Virus record (IMG/VR): IMGVR_UViG_3300044960_000921
Span: 62,001-126,000 of that record
Direction: 5' to 3' (one strand)
Source of the DNA: a virus
Length of the DNA stretch: 64,000 nucleotides
The notes below the pieces were generated by a model, which saw only the letters and a program-made list of their open reading frames with translations, did no database searches and was not told where the DNA came from. The position numbers and the translations under genes were made by a program. Shown piece after piece: positions 57,228-64,000 of the stretch (its first letter is position 1; each line of letters starts with the position of its first letter).

Positions 57228-57739
57228 GCCGCCCTCCCCGCTTCGATCTGCGACAGAAGCTGGCTGGCCTGCTCAATCTTGGCATCGCAGGCGGTGACTT
57301 CGGCTTCCAAGCCACCGTCACGCTTCTGGGCCTCCTGGAGCGAAGCCAGCTCGGCCTCCGCGTAGGGAAGCACCGCCCGCAGGGCAGCAACGAGTAGGGC
57401 CTCGCGCGAATTCGGGGAGGGCTCGCAGGATGCCGCCGCATCCAAAGCTTCGCACGCCTCTTGATAGGCCTCCATGTCTTCCTCCAGGTCTCGGCCTTCC
57501 TCGATCAAGGCGAGCAGGCGATCGGAGGAGGCCCGCAGTGCGGAACGAAGCCTATGGGCAGCTGTGAACAGTAGGGCTAGAGCTCTGGCCGTGGACGCGA
57601 AGTCCTCCTCCCCGCCGACGTAGATCATCTCCACCATCGGCTTGTCGTCGCCTGCGGCGAAGATGAGGTAAGTGTCGGCGGACTCGCCGGGCTCGAAGCG
57701 GTACGGGCCGGGCGGGAGAGTGGTCGGAGCGGTGCTCAT
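57224..57739 (-). CDS. 171-aa protein of unknown function
   Basis: ATG 57739. A beta-rich start (PYRFEPGESADTYLIFAAGDDKPMVEMIYV) is followed by a long coiled coil (EGRDLEEDMEAYQEACEALDAA, AEAELASLQEAQKRDGGLEAEVTACDAKIEQASQLLSQI). Starts 40 bases from the divergent TGT-like gene. Confidence 0.5.
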   Translation of the reverse strand: MSTAPTTLPPGPYRFEPGESADTYLIFAAGDDKPMVEMIYVGGEEDFASTARALALLFTAAHRLRSALRASSDRLLALIEEGRDLEEDMEAYQEACEALDAAASCEPSPNSREALLVAALRAVLPYAEAELASLQEAQKRDGGLEAEVTACDAKIEQASQLLSQIEAGRAA

Positions 57740-57778
57740 GCCGCCCTCCCGATCGCCCCGGCCACGGCCGCCGTCAGG

Positions 57779-58474
57779 GTGATAGCCGGCGGCCATGCCT
57801 TCGTGTCCTTCCGCCACCCGGAACAGCTCTCGCTCGCCATCGAGGCCTGCCAGAGCTTCGCCGTGGACAACGGGGCCTTCTCCGCCTGGATGGCCGGGGA
57901 GGCCGTCACGGACTGGTCCGGCTATTACGCCTGGGTCGAGGGGCTGGCCCGCTGCCCGGCCTTCGACTTCGCCGTCATCCCCGACGTCATCGACGGCTCG
58001 GAGGCCGAGAACGACGCCCTTCTCGACGCCTGGCCCTTCCCCCGCTGGGCCGGGGCTCCCGTCTGGCACATGCACGAATCAGTGGACCGCCTGTCACGTC
58101 TCGTCCAGGTCTGGCCCCGTGTCTGCCTTGGCAGTTCGGGGCGGTTTGCCACGGTCGGCACGGCTGCCTGGTGGGGCCGCATGGCCGAGGCGATGGACGT
58201 TGCCTGCGACAGGGAGGGACGCACGTTCTGCAGGCTGCACGGCCTGCGGATGCTCGACCCGAGGGTATTCACCCGCCTGCCGCTCGCCTCGGCCGATTCC
58301 ACGAACATCGCCCGCAACATCGGAATCGAGGCGAAGTGGCGCGGGCCGTACACGCCGCCGAACAAGGAGGCTCGGGCCTGGTTGATGAGGGAGAGGATCG
58401 AGGCTCACCAGTCGCCGAGCCGGTGGGAGAGGCGGGATCACCCGATTCAGGCCGAACTGGCTGGGCTGGTGTAG
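57779..58474 (+). CDS. TGT/DpdA-like 7-deazaguanine transglycosylase family protein
   Basis: 231 residues, GTG start. GGHAFVSFRHPEQL, SFAVDNGAFSAW, FDFAVIPDVIDGSEAENDALL, VWHMHESVDRLSRL, CLGSSGRFATVG, FCRLHGLRMLDP and ASADSTNIARN are the signature of a phage protein family I associate with queuine tRNA-ribosyltransferase-like folds. Such enzymes exchange guanine for deazaguanine in tRNA or DNA. No queuosine biosynthesis genes are in the window, so it would have to use host precursor, or do something else. Confidence 0.6.
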   Translation: MIAGGHAFVSFRHPEQLSLAIEACQSFAVDNGAFSAWMAGEAVTDWSGYYAWVEGLARCPAFDFAVIPDVIDGSEAENDALLDAWPFPRWAGAPVWHMHESVDRLSRLVQVWPRVCLGSSGRFATVGTAAWWGRMAEAMDVACDREGRTFCRLHGLRMLDPRVFTRLPLASADSTNIARNIGIEAKWRGPYTPPNKEARAWLMRERIEAHQSPSRWERRDHPIQAELAGLV

Positions 58475-58504
58475 GGTGCCACTTGGGCGGGGTCGATCCC
58501 CATT

Positions 58505-58852
58505 TTAGAACGGCAAGTCTAACTCTTCCGCCAACTGCCGCGACGCCTTAACCCGGTCGCACCAATTCGCGGGCTCGACGAATGTCGGGTCGTCGTCAGG
58601 GCTCAGCAGGACGGGCATTTCGACACAGGTCTCCTCGCCGCTTTCCAGCTTCTCGGACACCAAGGCATCGATCTTCCGCTCCGCGGCCTGCAGATGGAGC
58701 CAGTCCTTCGCGGACTGGGCATCTCCGTTGAAGTAGCGGTTCACGAGCGCCTGGAAGCCCTTGCGGCCAATCTCGGCCATGTGCTTCGGCCCGTAGCGTC
58801 GAAACGTCTCGGCTCCGCCCTTGCTCCCTGCGCTGCGATGATCCTGGGGCAT
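58505..58852 (-). CDS. 115-aa protein with KGG-like start
   Basis: SAGSKGGAETFRRYGPKHMAEIGRKGFQALVNRY resembles stress-protein KGG motifs with helical extension. WLHLQAAERKIDALVSEKLESGEETCVEMPVLL follows. Unknown role. Nine bases from the next gene. Confidence 0.5.
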   Translation of the reverse strand: MPQDHRSAGSKGGAETFRRYGPKHMAEIGRKGFQALVNRYFNGDAQSAKDWLHLQAAERKIDALVSEKLESGEETCVEMPVLLSPDDDPTFVEPANWCDRVKASRQLAEELDLPF

Positions 58853-58861
58853 CCGGCGGGG

Positions 58862-59101
58862 CTATTCGATCTCGCGCTGCCTGACCTTGCTCAGGTTCAG
58901 GACGTTCACCAGATCGGGCATCCCCTCCCGGTCCCATTCGACGTTCGCCTGCTGCCTGCCGTCCTCCTCGCCGATCGCGGTGACGACGCCCTTGGCCTTC
59001 GCCAGATCGGTTCCGGTGCGGTTGTGCTCCCGCAGCCACCGACGCGAAAAACGAACGGTATCGCCGACCTGGACGTCGTTGATGCGGTCCTGCAAGTTCA
59101 T
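58862..59101 (-). CDS. 79-aa beta-barrel-like protein
   Basis: NDVQVGDTVRFSRRWLREHNRTGTDLAKAKGVVTAIGEEDG resembles a small KOW/SH3 beta fold. It overlaps the upstream gene. Unknown. Confidence 0.5.
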   Translation of the reverse strand: MNLQDRINDVQVGDTVRFSRRWLREHNRTGTDLAKAKGVVTAIGEEDGRQQANVEWDREGMPDLVNVLNLSKVRQREIE

Positions 59102-59418
59102 GCGGCGGGCTTCCTTAGCTCGCCGGATTCGAGCCTGGCGAGGGTCTCAGCGGCGAATCTCTGGGGGCTTCCACCCCGCCCGGCGGCAATGAGCTGCAGG
59201 GCCTTCGCCAAGGCGTTCCGCTCGCGGGTGACTCGGCAGGTCTCGTTCTGGGAAAAGGCCAGTTCGGTGACCTTCTCGAAGAGGAGGCGTTCGCGGGCTT
59301 CCGGGATGCTCCCCGGACCGAAGAGGATCGGCTCGGTCGGGCTGGGCCGGAAGTCGTGCTTGCCGACCTCGCTGCTCGCCGGATCAACCCCGACGCAGTC
59401 CAGCGGTTTGCCGCTCAC
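59098..59418 (-). CDS. 106-aa protein of unknown function
   Basis: Overlapping its neighbours by four bases at each end. Helical C-terminus (EARERLLFEKVTELAFSQNETCRVTRERNALAKALQLIAA). Unknown. Confidence 0.5.
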   Translation of the reverse strand: MSGKPLDCVGVDPASSEVGKHDFRPSPTEPILFGPGSIPEARERLLFEKVTELAFSQNETCRVTRERNALAKALQLIAAGRGGSPQRFAAETLARLESGELRKPAA

Positions 59419-59948
59419 CGGGAGATCTCCGCCTCGGCCTGGCGGCGTCGCTCGGCGAACTTTCGGGCCAAGTCCTGGGTTTCATCGAAGGCTCCGTCGC
59501 GGTTGGTCTTGAGCCACGCCTGGGCCTCGGTGAAGAAGCGGAGGCCGATCGCCTCCATCTCTCGCTTCTCCTCAGCCTTGCGCTCCTTGCCCTTGTCGAA
59601 GCGGATACCCACCATGTCCGGGCTGGTGGTCGTGACGTGATGGACGCCGGTGTCCCGGGCATGGGTCGTCCAGGGCCTGACGGTCTCGCCCCACGTCTTC
59701 TGACGCCTGGCCGGCTCTTCGGCCTTGGGAGGCTCGGTCACGGCCTGCTCTTGCTCACGCTGCCGCTGGAACGCGGCGACGGCATCCGCCTCGCTCGGCT
59801 CAGGCATGGGCCGCTCGGGTTCGGTCTCTGCCTTGGCCTCGCGGGAGGCGATTATCTGGGCAATGGGAGACTGCTCAAGGACCGCTGCGACGGGCGTGGG
59901 CTCGGTGGCGGGTGATTCGACGGATTTACGGCGGGACTTACGCGGCAT
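59415..59948 (-). CDS. 177-aa protein with disordered N-terminus
   Basis: Basic start (PRKSRRKSVES), Pro/Glu-rich linker, then a soluble domain (HARDTGVHHVTTTSPDMVGIRFDKGKERKAEEKREMEAIGLRFF) and a charged helix. Unknown. Confidence 0.5.
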   Translation of the reverse strand: MPRKSRRKSVESPATEPTPVAAVLEQSPIAQIIASREAKAETEPERPMPEPSEADAVAAFQRQREQEQAVTEPPKAEEPARRQKTWGETVRPWTTHARDTGVHHVTTTSPDMVGIRFDKGKERKAEEKREMEAIGLRFFTEAQAWLKTNRDGAFDETQDLARKFAERRRQAEAEISR

Positions 59949-60124
59949 AGGCCTCCTTGCGGTTCGGGTCTCTGCGGGCCGGGCTGATTAACCACCGACT
60001 TGGTAGACGAAGCCTCCCGGAACCGTGGTCGTCACGCTCTCGCGCCGCCGCAGCTCGGGGACAGTAGCGCGGTTTCGCGACGATGTCAAAAGGAAAGGGC
60101 GGCCCGGAGGCCGCCCCAGCCCGG
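59949..60124. other. gap with terminator and no convincing gene
   Basis: The 176 bases between the 177-residue gene and the small ssDNA-binding-like gene hold the terminator at 60084-60116 and nothing else I can support. Confidence 0.6.
60084..60116 (-). terminator. intrinsic terminator
   Basis: GGGCGGCC-TCCG-GGCCGCCC (60097-60104 with 60109-60116) followed on the minus strand by TTTCCTTTTG. It ends the leftward transcript of the 60125-60394 gene. Confidence 0.85.
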
Positions 60125-60394
60125 CTATTTCGCCGTCACGCCGTCGCGCTCCCGCAGCCCCTTGGCGTCGGCACGCTTCTGCGTCTTGATCCATGCGTAT
60201 GCCTCGCGGAGCAGCTCGGCCATGGCCAGCAGGTCGTCGGCGTTGAGGCTGTCGGTCTCCCGCCAGGTGTCGTCGCCGTTCTTGTAGGAACGCTGGGGGT
60301 TGACCGTGTAGTAGGTCTGGCCGCTGGTGCTGGTGTTGCGCCAGATCACGGCCTGCAGGCAGCCGTCGCGGAGCTTGTGTGCTGGTTGGGACAT
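60125..60394 (-). CDS. 89-aa ssDNA-binding-like / DUF736-type plasmid protein
   Basis: Behind an AAGAGAAGGAG site. LRDGCLQAVIWRNTSTSGQTYYTVNPQRSYKNGDDTWRETDSLNADDLLAMAELLREAYAWI matches small conserved plasmid/element proteins with a beta-barrel then a helix, often near transfer genes. Gene ends in a strong terminator, so it is a single-gene unit. Confidence 0.6.
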   Translation of the reverse strand: MSQPAHKLRDGCLQAVIWRNTSTSGQTYYTVNPQRSYKNGDDTWRETDSLNADDLLAMAELLREAYAWIKTQKRADAKGLRERDGVTAK

Positions 60395-60609
60395 CTCGAT
60401 TCTCCTTCTCTTCGGTTTCCGGCCCGCCCATCGGGCCTTCCGGGGAGCGATCCGAAGCCGCCAGAGGCGACCAGTTCACACCGAAGGGGGTAGGGTCCCG
60501 CTGCAGGTTGAACTGGGCGACTGCGGCTTCAGCTTTCCCGATCAAAGGCCAAGTGGCGGGCTGAAATCGGGGCAAAGGAGATTGGCCCGACCAGCCGCAA
60601 GCCGCCCGC
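60395..60609. other. 215-base gap without a gene
   Basis: Holds a hairpin GGCCCG-CCCAT-CGGGCC (60421-60437) in the leader of the 60125-60394 gene and no ORF I can support. A promoter for that gene should lie here; I could not find a convincing one. Confidence 0.5.
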
Positions 60610-61089
60610 TCAGAGCAGTCTGAACTGGCACCACACCGGAGCCTCGGCCTCCGGCATGGCATCCGGCGTCATCTGGAACGCCAGCAGGCCGCCCTGGGTC
60701 GTGCCGCAGGGCCGAAACCCGGCTCGGACGAAACACCGGCCCGGATCGCGCTTCCGGCGTACCCTGTCAGGGTCCACGAAGGTGACGATGCCCTGCGAGG
60801 GGACGCTTGGCCAGACGAAGCGGGAGGCGGCCACCGCCTGACGGATCAGCTCGGAGGACAGCTCGGCCGACTCGTTGCGGAAGAGGGAGCAAACCCAGGC
60901 GTCCTTCCAGGCGTGGTCGACGTGCTTCTGCCAGAGGCTCACCCACAGGGCGTCGGCTCGCAGGCCCGTCAGGACCACGCAGCGGCCGGGGGCCACGAAC
61001 TGGCCGGATGCGGGGCGTTGGCGGCTGTAGTGCCGATTCGCCAGAGGCAGGGCGGCGATATCGGCCCGGTATGAGAGCCGCCAATGCAC
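60610..61089 (-). CDS. 159-aa phage protein, GNAT-like
   Basis: RLSYRADIAALPLANRHYSRQRPASGQFVAPGRCVVLTG and LIRQAVAASRFVWPSVPSQGIVTFVDPDRVRRKRDPGRCFVRAGFRPCGTT have the layout of acetyltransferase-like proteins found in phages near PAPS-reductase-like genes. No catalytic residue can be named. Four bases from the next gene. Confidence 0.55.
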   Translation of the reverse strand: MHWRLSYRADIAALPLANRHYSRQRPASGQFVAPGRCVVLTGLRADALWVSLWQKHVDHAWKDAWVCSLFRNESAELSSELIRQAVAASRFVWPSVPSQGIVTFVDPDRVRRKRDPGRCFVRAGFRPCGTTQGGLLAFQMTPDAMPEAEAPVWCQFRLL

Positions 61090-61093
61090 GGCG

Positions 61094-62125
61094 TCAGCTC
61101 GGCCCGCCGCACCGCTTGTAAGCTCCAGCGGGCGGCATCCACGTCTCGCCGTAAGCGAGGAAGAACATATCCTTCGTGAAGGCGTCCGGCGACATGGCCA
61201 GAGCCCGGAGTTCCGAAGGCTTGTCCGATACGAACTCCCTGCCTCGCGCGGCGATCTCCTCTACGCTCTGGCCCTTCCGGATCGTGCTGCGGAAGTCACG
61301 TTCGAGCCCAGCGATCCGCTTAAACCGCTCGGGGGCGATGGTCTTGACGCTCGCCCACTGGTCGCTGTCGCCGAAAATGCAAGCGAGGCAAGACGTTCTG
61401 CCCCAGCCGAGCTGATAGGCCGGGTGCGGGCGGATGTTCCAGCGCCGGATGATGTCCCAGACCTGTTCCTCGCTCCAGTCGATGACGTTCCGCCATTGGT
61501 GCACCGTCCGGCTCTTGGTATTCGTACGGTGCGGCTCGGCCTCGGCGTATTTCGACCTGGCCGAGGACTCCTGCCGCCGTTCGCCGGTGACGACCAGCAC
61601 CTTCTTGCCCTGGTAGGCCGGGTCGTTGGCCAGGACTCGGGCCATCACGTCAATCTTGAGGTAGGCCGAACACCAGCGGACGCTCAGGTCGGCGCTGACC
61701 TGGGGGAATTTCATCCGCGTGCCGGCCGTCTCCCGCTTTGTCGGCAGGCTGACACGCTCGCCGCTTCGCTCGTAGGCCACCGGGGCGGTCGGTACGTTGT
61801 CGCGTAGCATCTCCCGTACGAACCCGCCCTCGCGCCAGGAGAAGACGACCGGGATGCCGAGGGCCTCGGCCGTCGCCTGTACGTAGGCCCGGGTGCAGGG
61901 CCAGTCCATCAGGGCCTCGCCCTGGCCGTCGATGTCGTGGTGGTGAAGCTCGATCTTCGAGGGCGGGACGCCGCGTTCGAGCAGGTCCAGCAGCGCGGCG
62001 AGGCTGTCCTTGCCGCCGCTGTACCCCAAGGCGATCACATCGTACTGATCGAGCGGGAGGAGCTGGTGGGTTTGCGGTTCGTCTGGCGAAACGTCGAAGA
62101 GCGTGCCTTGGACGGGCCCGTTCAC
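61094..62125 (-). CDS. PAPS-reductase-like PP-loop enzyme
   Basis: 343 residues, GTG start overlapping the methyltransferase stop (GTGA). ALGYSGGKDSLAALLDLL is the PP-loop ATP-binding motif. VVTGERRQESSARSKYAEAEPHRT, NVIDWSEEQVWDIIRRWNIRPHPAYQLGWGRTSCLACIFG (Cys pair) and WCSAYLKI fit the phosphoadenosine-phosphosulfate-reductase / DndC-like superfamily common in phages. Its place in a modification block suggests nucleic-acid sulfur or nucleotide chemistry, not sulfate assimilation. Confidence 0.78.
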   Translation of the reverse strand: MNGPVQGTLFDVSPDEPQTHQLLPLDQYDVIALGYSGGKDSLAALLDLLERGVPPSKIELHHHDIDGQGEALMDWPCTRAYVQATAEALGIPVVFSWREGGFVREMLRDNVPTAPVAYERSGERVSLPTKRETAGTRMKFPQVSADLSVRWCSAYLKIDVMARVLANDPAYQGKKVLVVTGERRQESSARSKYAEAEPHRTNTKSRTVHQWRNVIDWSEEQVWDIIRRWNIRPHPAYQLGWGRTSCLACIFGDSDQWASVKTIAPERFKRIAGLERDFRSTIRKGQSVEEIAARGREFVSDKPSELRALAMSPDAFTKDMFFLAYGETWMPPAGAYKRCGGPS

Positions 62126-63162
62126 GCAGCGACCACGATGTCGGCGAACAGCCCGGCATCCTTCCTCAACCGTCGCTCCGCGATGCCAACGTATTCTGGG
62201 TTTAGTTCAATCCCGATGCAGTGCCGCCCGTGCCGGTCAGCGACCAGCCCGGTTGTCCCCGCGCCGAAGAACGGATCGAGGACGGTGCCGCCCAGTGGGG
62301 AACCGGCGAGGATGCACGGCTCAATTAACTCAGGCGGGTAGGTGGCGAAGTGGGCTTCGGAGAACGGCTTGGTGGCGACGGTCCAGACGGTTCGCTTGTT
62401 CCTCGTCGTGCCCTCCCACGGGACCGACCCGCAGACGTTTGCTCCCGAACCTTCCGGGCAGCCACGCTCCGTGCCGGACTTCCGTTTATTGTTCCCGCTT
62501 CGCTTGACCCGAGCGCCTTGCTCTCGTCCGGCCCGGTGATAATTGCCATGCGATCCGGGCCCAGTGTCCCATCCGTCCGGCATCTTTGTGTCGTCAGGGT
62601 TCCAGTTGCACGGCTCAGCGATGGCCTTGGCGTCGTAGTGGTACTGCTCGCTCTTGGTCAGCAGGAAGAGATACTCGTGCGACTTAGTCGGCCGATCCGT
62701 GACGCTCTCCGGCATCGGGTTCGGCTTCGACCAGATGATGTCGCTGCGGAGATACCAGCCATCCTCTTGGAGGGCGAAGGCAACCCGCCACGGGATACCG
62801 ACGAGGTCTTTAGGCTTGAGGTCTGACATGCCAGCAGCCGCTAGCAGTTGTCGCTGCGTGTGGGTGCGGTCATGCCGTTGTCCGTGCTTCCCCTGGTGCC
62901 CTGTGCCGCCTTGGCTTGCATAGCTGTCCCCGAGGTTCAGCCAGAGGGTGCCGTCGTCTCGGAGGACCCGGCGAACTTCGCGGAAAACGGCGGTGATTTG
63001 CTGGACGTACTCGGCTGGAGACCGCTCAAGGCCGAGCTGTCCGGCGATTCCGTAATCACGAAGTCCCCAATAGGGCGGGCTGGTCACGCAGGTATGAACA
63101 GACTGGCTGGGAAGGGCCTGCAGGAGCGAGAGACAGCAGCCGGTGAGGATGGTGATCGTCAT
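62122..63162 (-). CDS. DNA methyltransferase, N4-cytosine/N6-adenine type
   Basis: 346 residues. TCVTSPPYWGLRDYG is catalytic motif IV (SPPY, the usual N4C form), and LDPFFGAGTTGLVADRHGRHCIGIELN is SAM motif I near the C-terminus, giving the beta-class order. KPKDLVGIPWRVAFALQEDGWYLRSDIIWSKPNPMPESVTDRP is typical of phage solitary methylases. It overlaps the PP-loop gene and the C5 methylase gene. Confidence 0.88.
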   Translation of the reverse strand: MTITILTGCCLSLLQALPSQSVHTCVTSPPYWGLRDYGIAGQLGLERSPAEYVQQITAVFREVRRVLRDDGTLWLNLGDSYASQGGTGHQGKHGQRHDRTHTQRQLLAAAGMSDLKPKDLVGIPWRVAFALQEDGWYLRSDIIWSKPNPMPESVTDRPTKSHEYLFLLTKSEQYHYDAKAIAEPCNWNPDDTKMPDGWDTGPGSHGNYHRAGREQGARVKRSGNNKRKSGTERGCPEGSGANVCGSVPWEGTTRNKRTVWTVATKPFSEAHFATYPPELIEPCILAGSPLGGTVLDPFFGAGTTGLVADRHGRHCIGIELNPEYVGIAERRLRKDAGLFADIVVAA

Positions 63163-64000
63163 GCCGCCCTCGCCACCGGAGCGGTTTCAAACTGCGCCCT
63201 GGCGACCGCCGCCGCGATCGGCGGGCAGACCGAGTTGCCGCACATGCGGACCTGGGCGGTCTTCGAGAGCGGCTTGCCGTCGATGACGGGGCTAATCAGG
63301 TAGTGCTCGGGGAAGCCTTGGGCCCGGTAAAGCTCTGGCGGGGTCAACATCCGCAGGCCGATGTCGACGATCACGTAGTCCTGGCCGTGGACGGTGACCA
63401 AGCCGAAGCGGTCCTTGCTCGTGACGGTATGCAGCGGCTCCTGAAGCCGGGGGTCCTGGTCGGTGCCGAAGTACTTGATCAGGAATGCCCTGACCTCGGC
63501 GTAGTGAAGGCCGCCCGCCTGGACTGTGGCCAGCGGCTGGTCCACGGCCTGACCGTGTTTGCACGTCCCCTTCAGCTTGAGCAGGTGAGAAGCGACCAAG
63601 CTGTGGTGATCGGTCGCCGTAACGGTGCCCATCGGCTCAGGCAGGTCGCTGCCGACGACGCCGGTGTAGTGCTTGGCCAGGAAGGCGGAGACCAGAGCGG
63701 CCCGCGAGTCGGTCGTCATCGTGTTCATCGGCTGTCCAGCGGGGCGAGGCTTCGCCGAATACGCGGGGCCGCCGGTGCCGACGAGGAGAGGGGTCACCAG
63801 AGCGTGCTTTGCCGCCCCGGCGACCACAGTGCCCAGCGGTTTATCGAGGCCCGGTACTCGGGGTGCTTGGCCCTCCCGCTCACCGTACCCGGTCTGTATC
63901 AGGGTCGGGCAGATGATTGCAGCGTCGGCTTTGGCCGTGATCGTCTGGTAGGGCTGGTCTGGCGATCGCTCCGGTGACTGCCCGGCCCGGCCACCGACGC
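63159..64000 (-). CDS. C5-cytosine DNA methyltransferase, C-terminal part
   Basis: Partial; the frame is open to the right edge. Visible are the variable target-recognition region with repeated TITAKADAAIICPTLIQTGYG, GTVTATDHHSLVASHLLKL and HTVTSKDRFGLVTVHG motifs, and the C-terminal DIGLRMLTPPELYRAQGFPEHYLI with motif IX/X and KTAQVRMCGNSVCPPIAAAVARA. The catalytic PCQ motif is outside the window. Solitary phage C5 methylases with such repeated modules are known. Confidence 0.85.
   Translation of the reverse strand, partial: VGGRAGQSPERSPDQPYQTITAKADAAIICPTLIQTGYGEREGQAPRVPGLDKPLGTVVAGAAKHALVTPLLVGTGGPAYSAKPRPAGQPMNTMTTDSRAALVSAFLAKHYTGVVGSDLPEPMGTVTATDHHSLVASHLLKLKGTCKHGQAVDQPLATVQAGGLHYAEVRAFLIKYFGTDQDPRLQEPLHTVTSKDRFGLVTVHGQDYVIVDIGLRMLTPPELYRAQGFPEHYLISPVIDGKPLSKTAQVRMCGNSVCPPIAAAVARAQFETAPVARAA

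Overview
The window is a high-GC (by eye mid-60s percent) stretch that reads almost end to end as one large tailed-phage genome with plasmid features, cut at both ends (the first gene enters from the left, the last leaves to the right). A contractile-tail (myovirus) structural operon, Rz/Rz1-type spanins and a SleB-like endolysin point to a diderm host. The style of the relaxase and of several small genes reminds me of Planctomycetes mobile elements, but that host assignment is a weak inference.

Layout: 1-2.9 kb (+) is an RNA-repair/stress cassette: Ro60 (TROVE) C-terminus, RtcB RNA ligase, a MESH1-type (p)ppGpp hydrolase, an HTH protein and an unknown protein. 2.9-8 kb (-) is a giant DarB-like methylase-helicase. 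At 8.4-9.2 kb (+) lie a tRNA-Gly(UCC) and a beta-carbonic-anhydrase-like gene. 9.2-11 kb (-) is the lysis block: small membrane/lipoproteins, a free-standing ClpX-type zinc finger, overlapping Rz1/Rz and the endolysin. 11-38.7 kb (-) is the morphogenesis operon in reverse order: tail fibres and tailspike, baseplate (I, J, W/gp25, V), D and X tail proteins, tape measure, tail chaperone with a programmed -1 frameshift, tube, sheath, head-tail connectors, capsid, a 2H-phosphoesterase/protease/scaffold fusion, portal and terminase large subunit. GIY-YIG and HNH homing endonucleases are inserted in it.

38.7-43.8 kb is the control and replication-origin zone: dyad operators with a Cro-like HTH gene, terminase small subunit, an AT-rich iteron cluster (candidate origin), a sigma-region-4-like protein, a primase-polymerase/helicase and an AlpA-like protein. 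43.8-48.4 kb (+) is the early replication/recombination operon (Sak4-like ATPase, DUF669-like protein, Cas4-like nuclease, SF2 helicase). 48.3-51 kb (-) and 51-52.9 kb (+) are chains of small accessory genes diverging from an HTH-controlled promoter region.

53.3-56.9 kb carries the most unusual feature: a MobF (TrwC-like) relaxase-helicase preceded by about 230 bp with three long inverted repeats, a candidate oriT. 56.9-64 kb holds small accessory genes plus a modification block: a TGT/DpdA-like protein, a PP-loop PAPS-reductase-like enzyme, an N4/N6 DNA methyltransferase and the C-terminus of a C5-cytosine methyltransferase. No integrase or partition genes are visible. Relaxase, oriT-like repeats and iterons in a complete myovirus genome suggest a mobilizable phage-plasmid.
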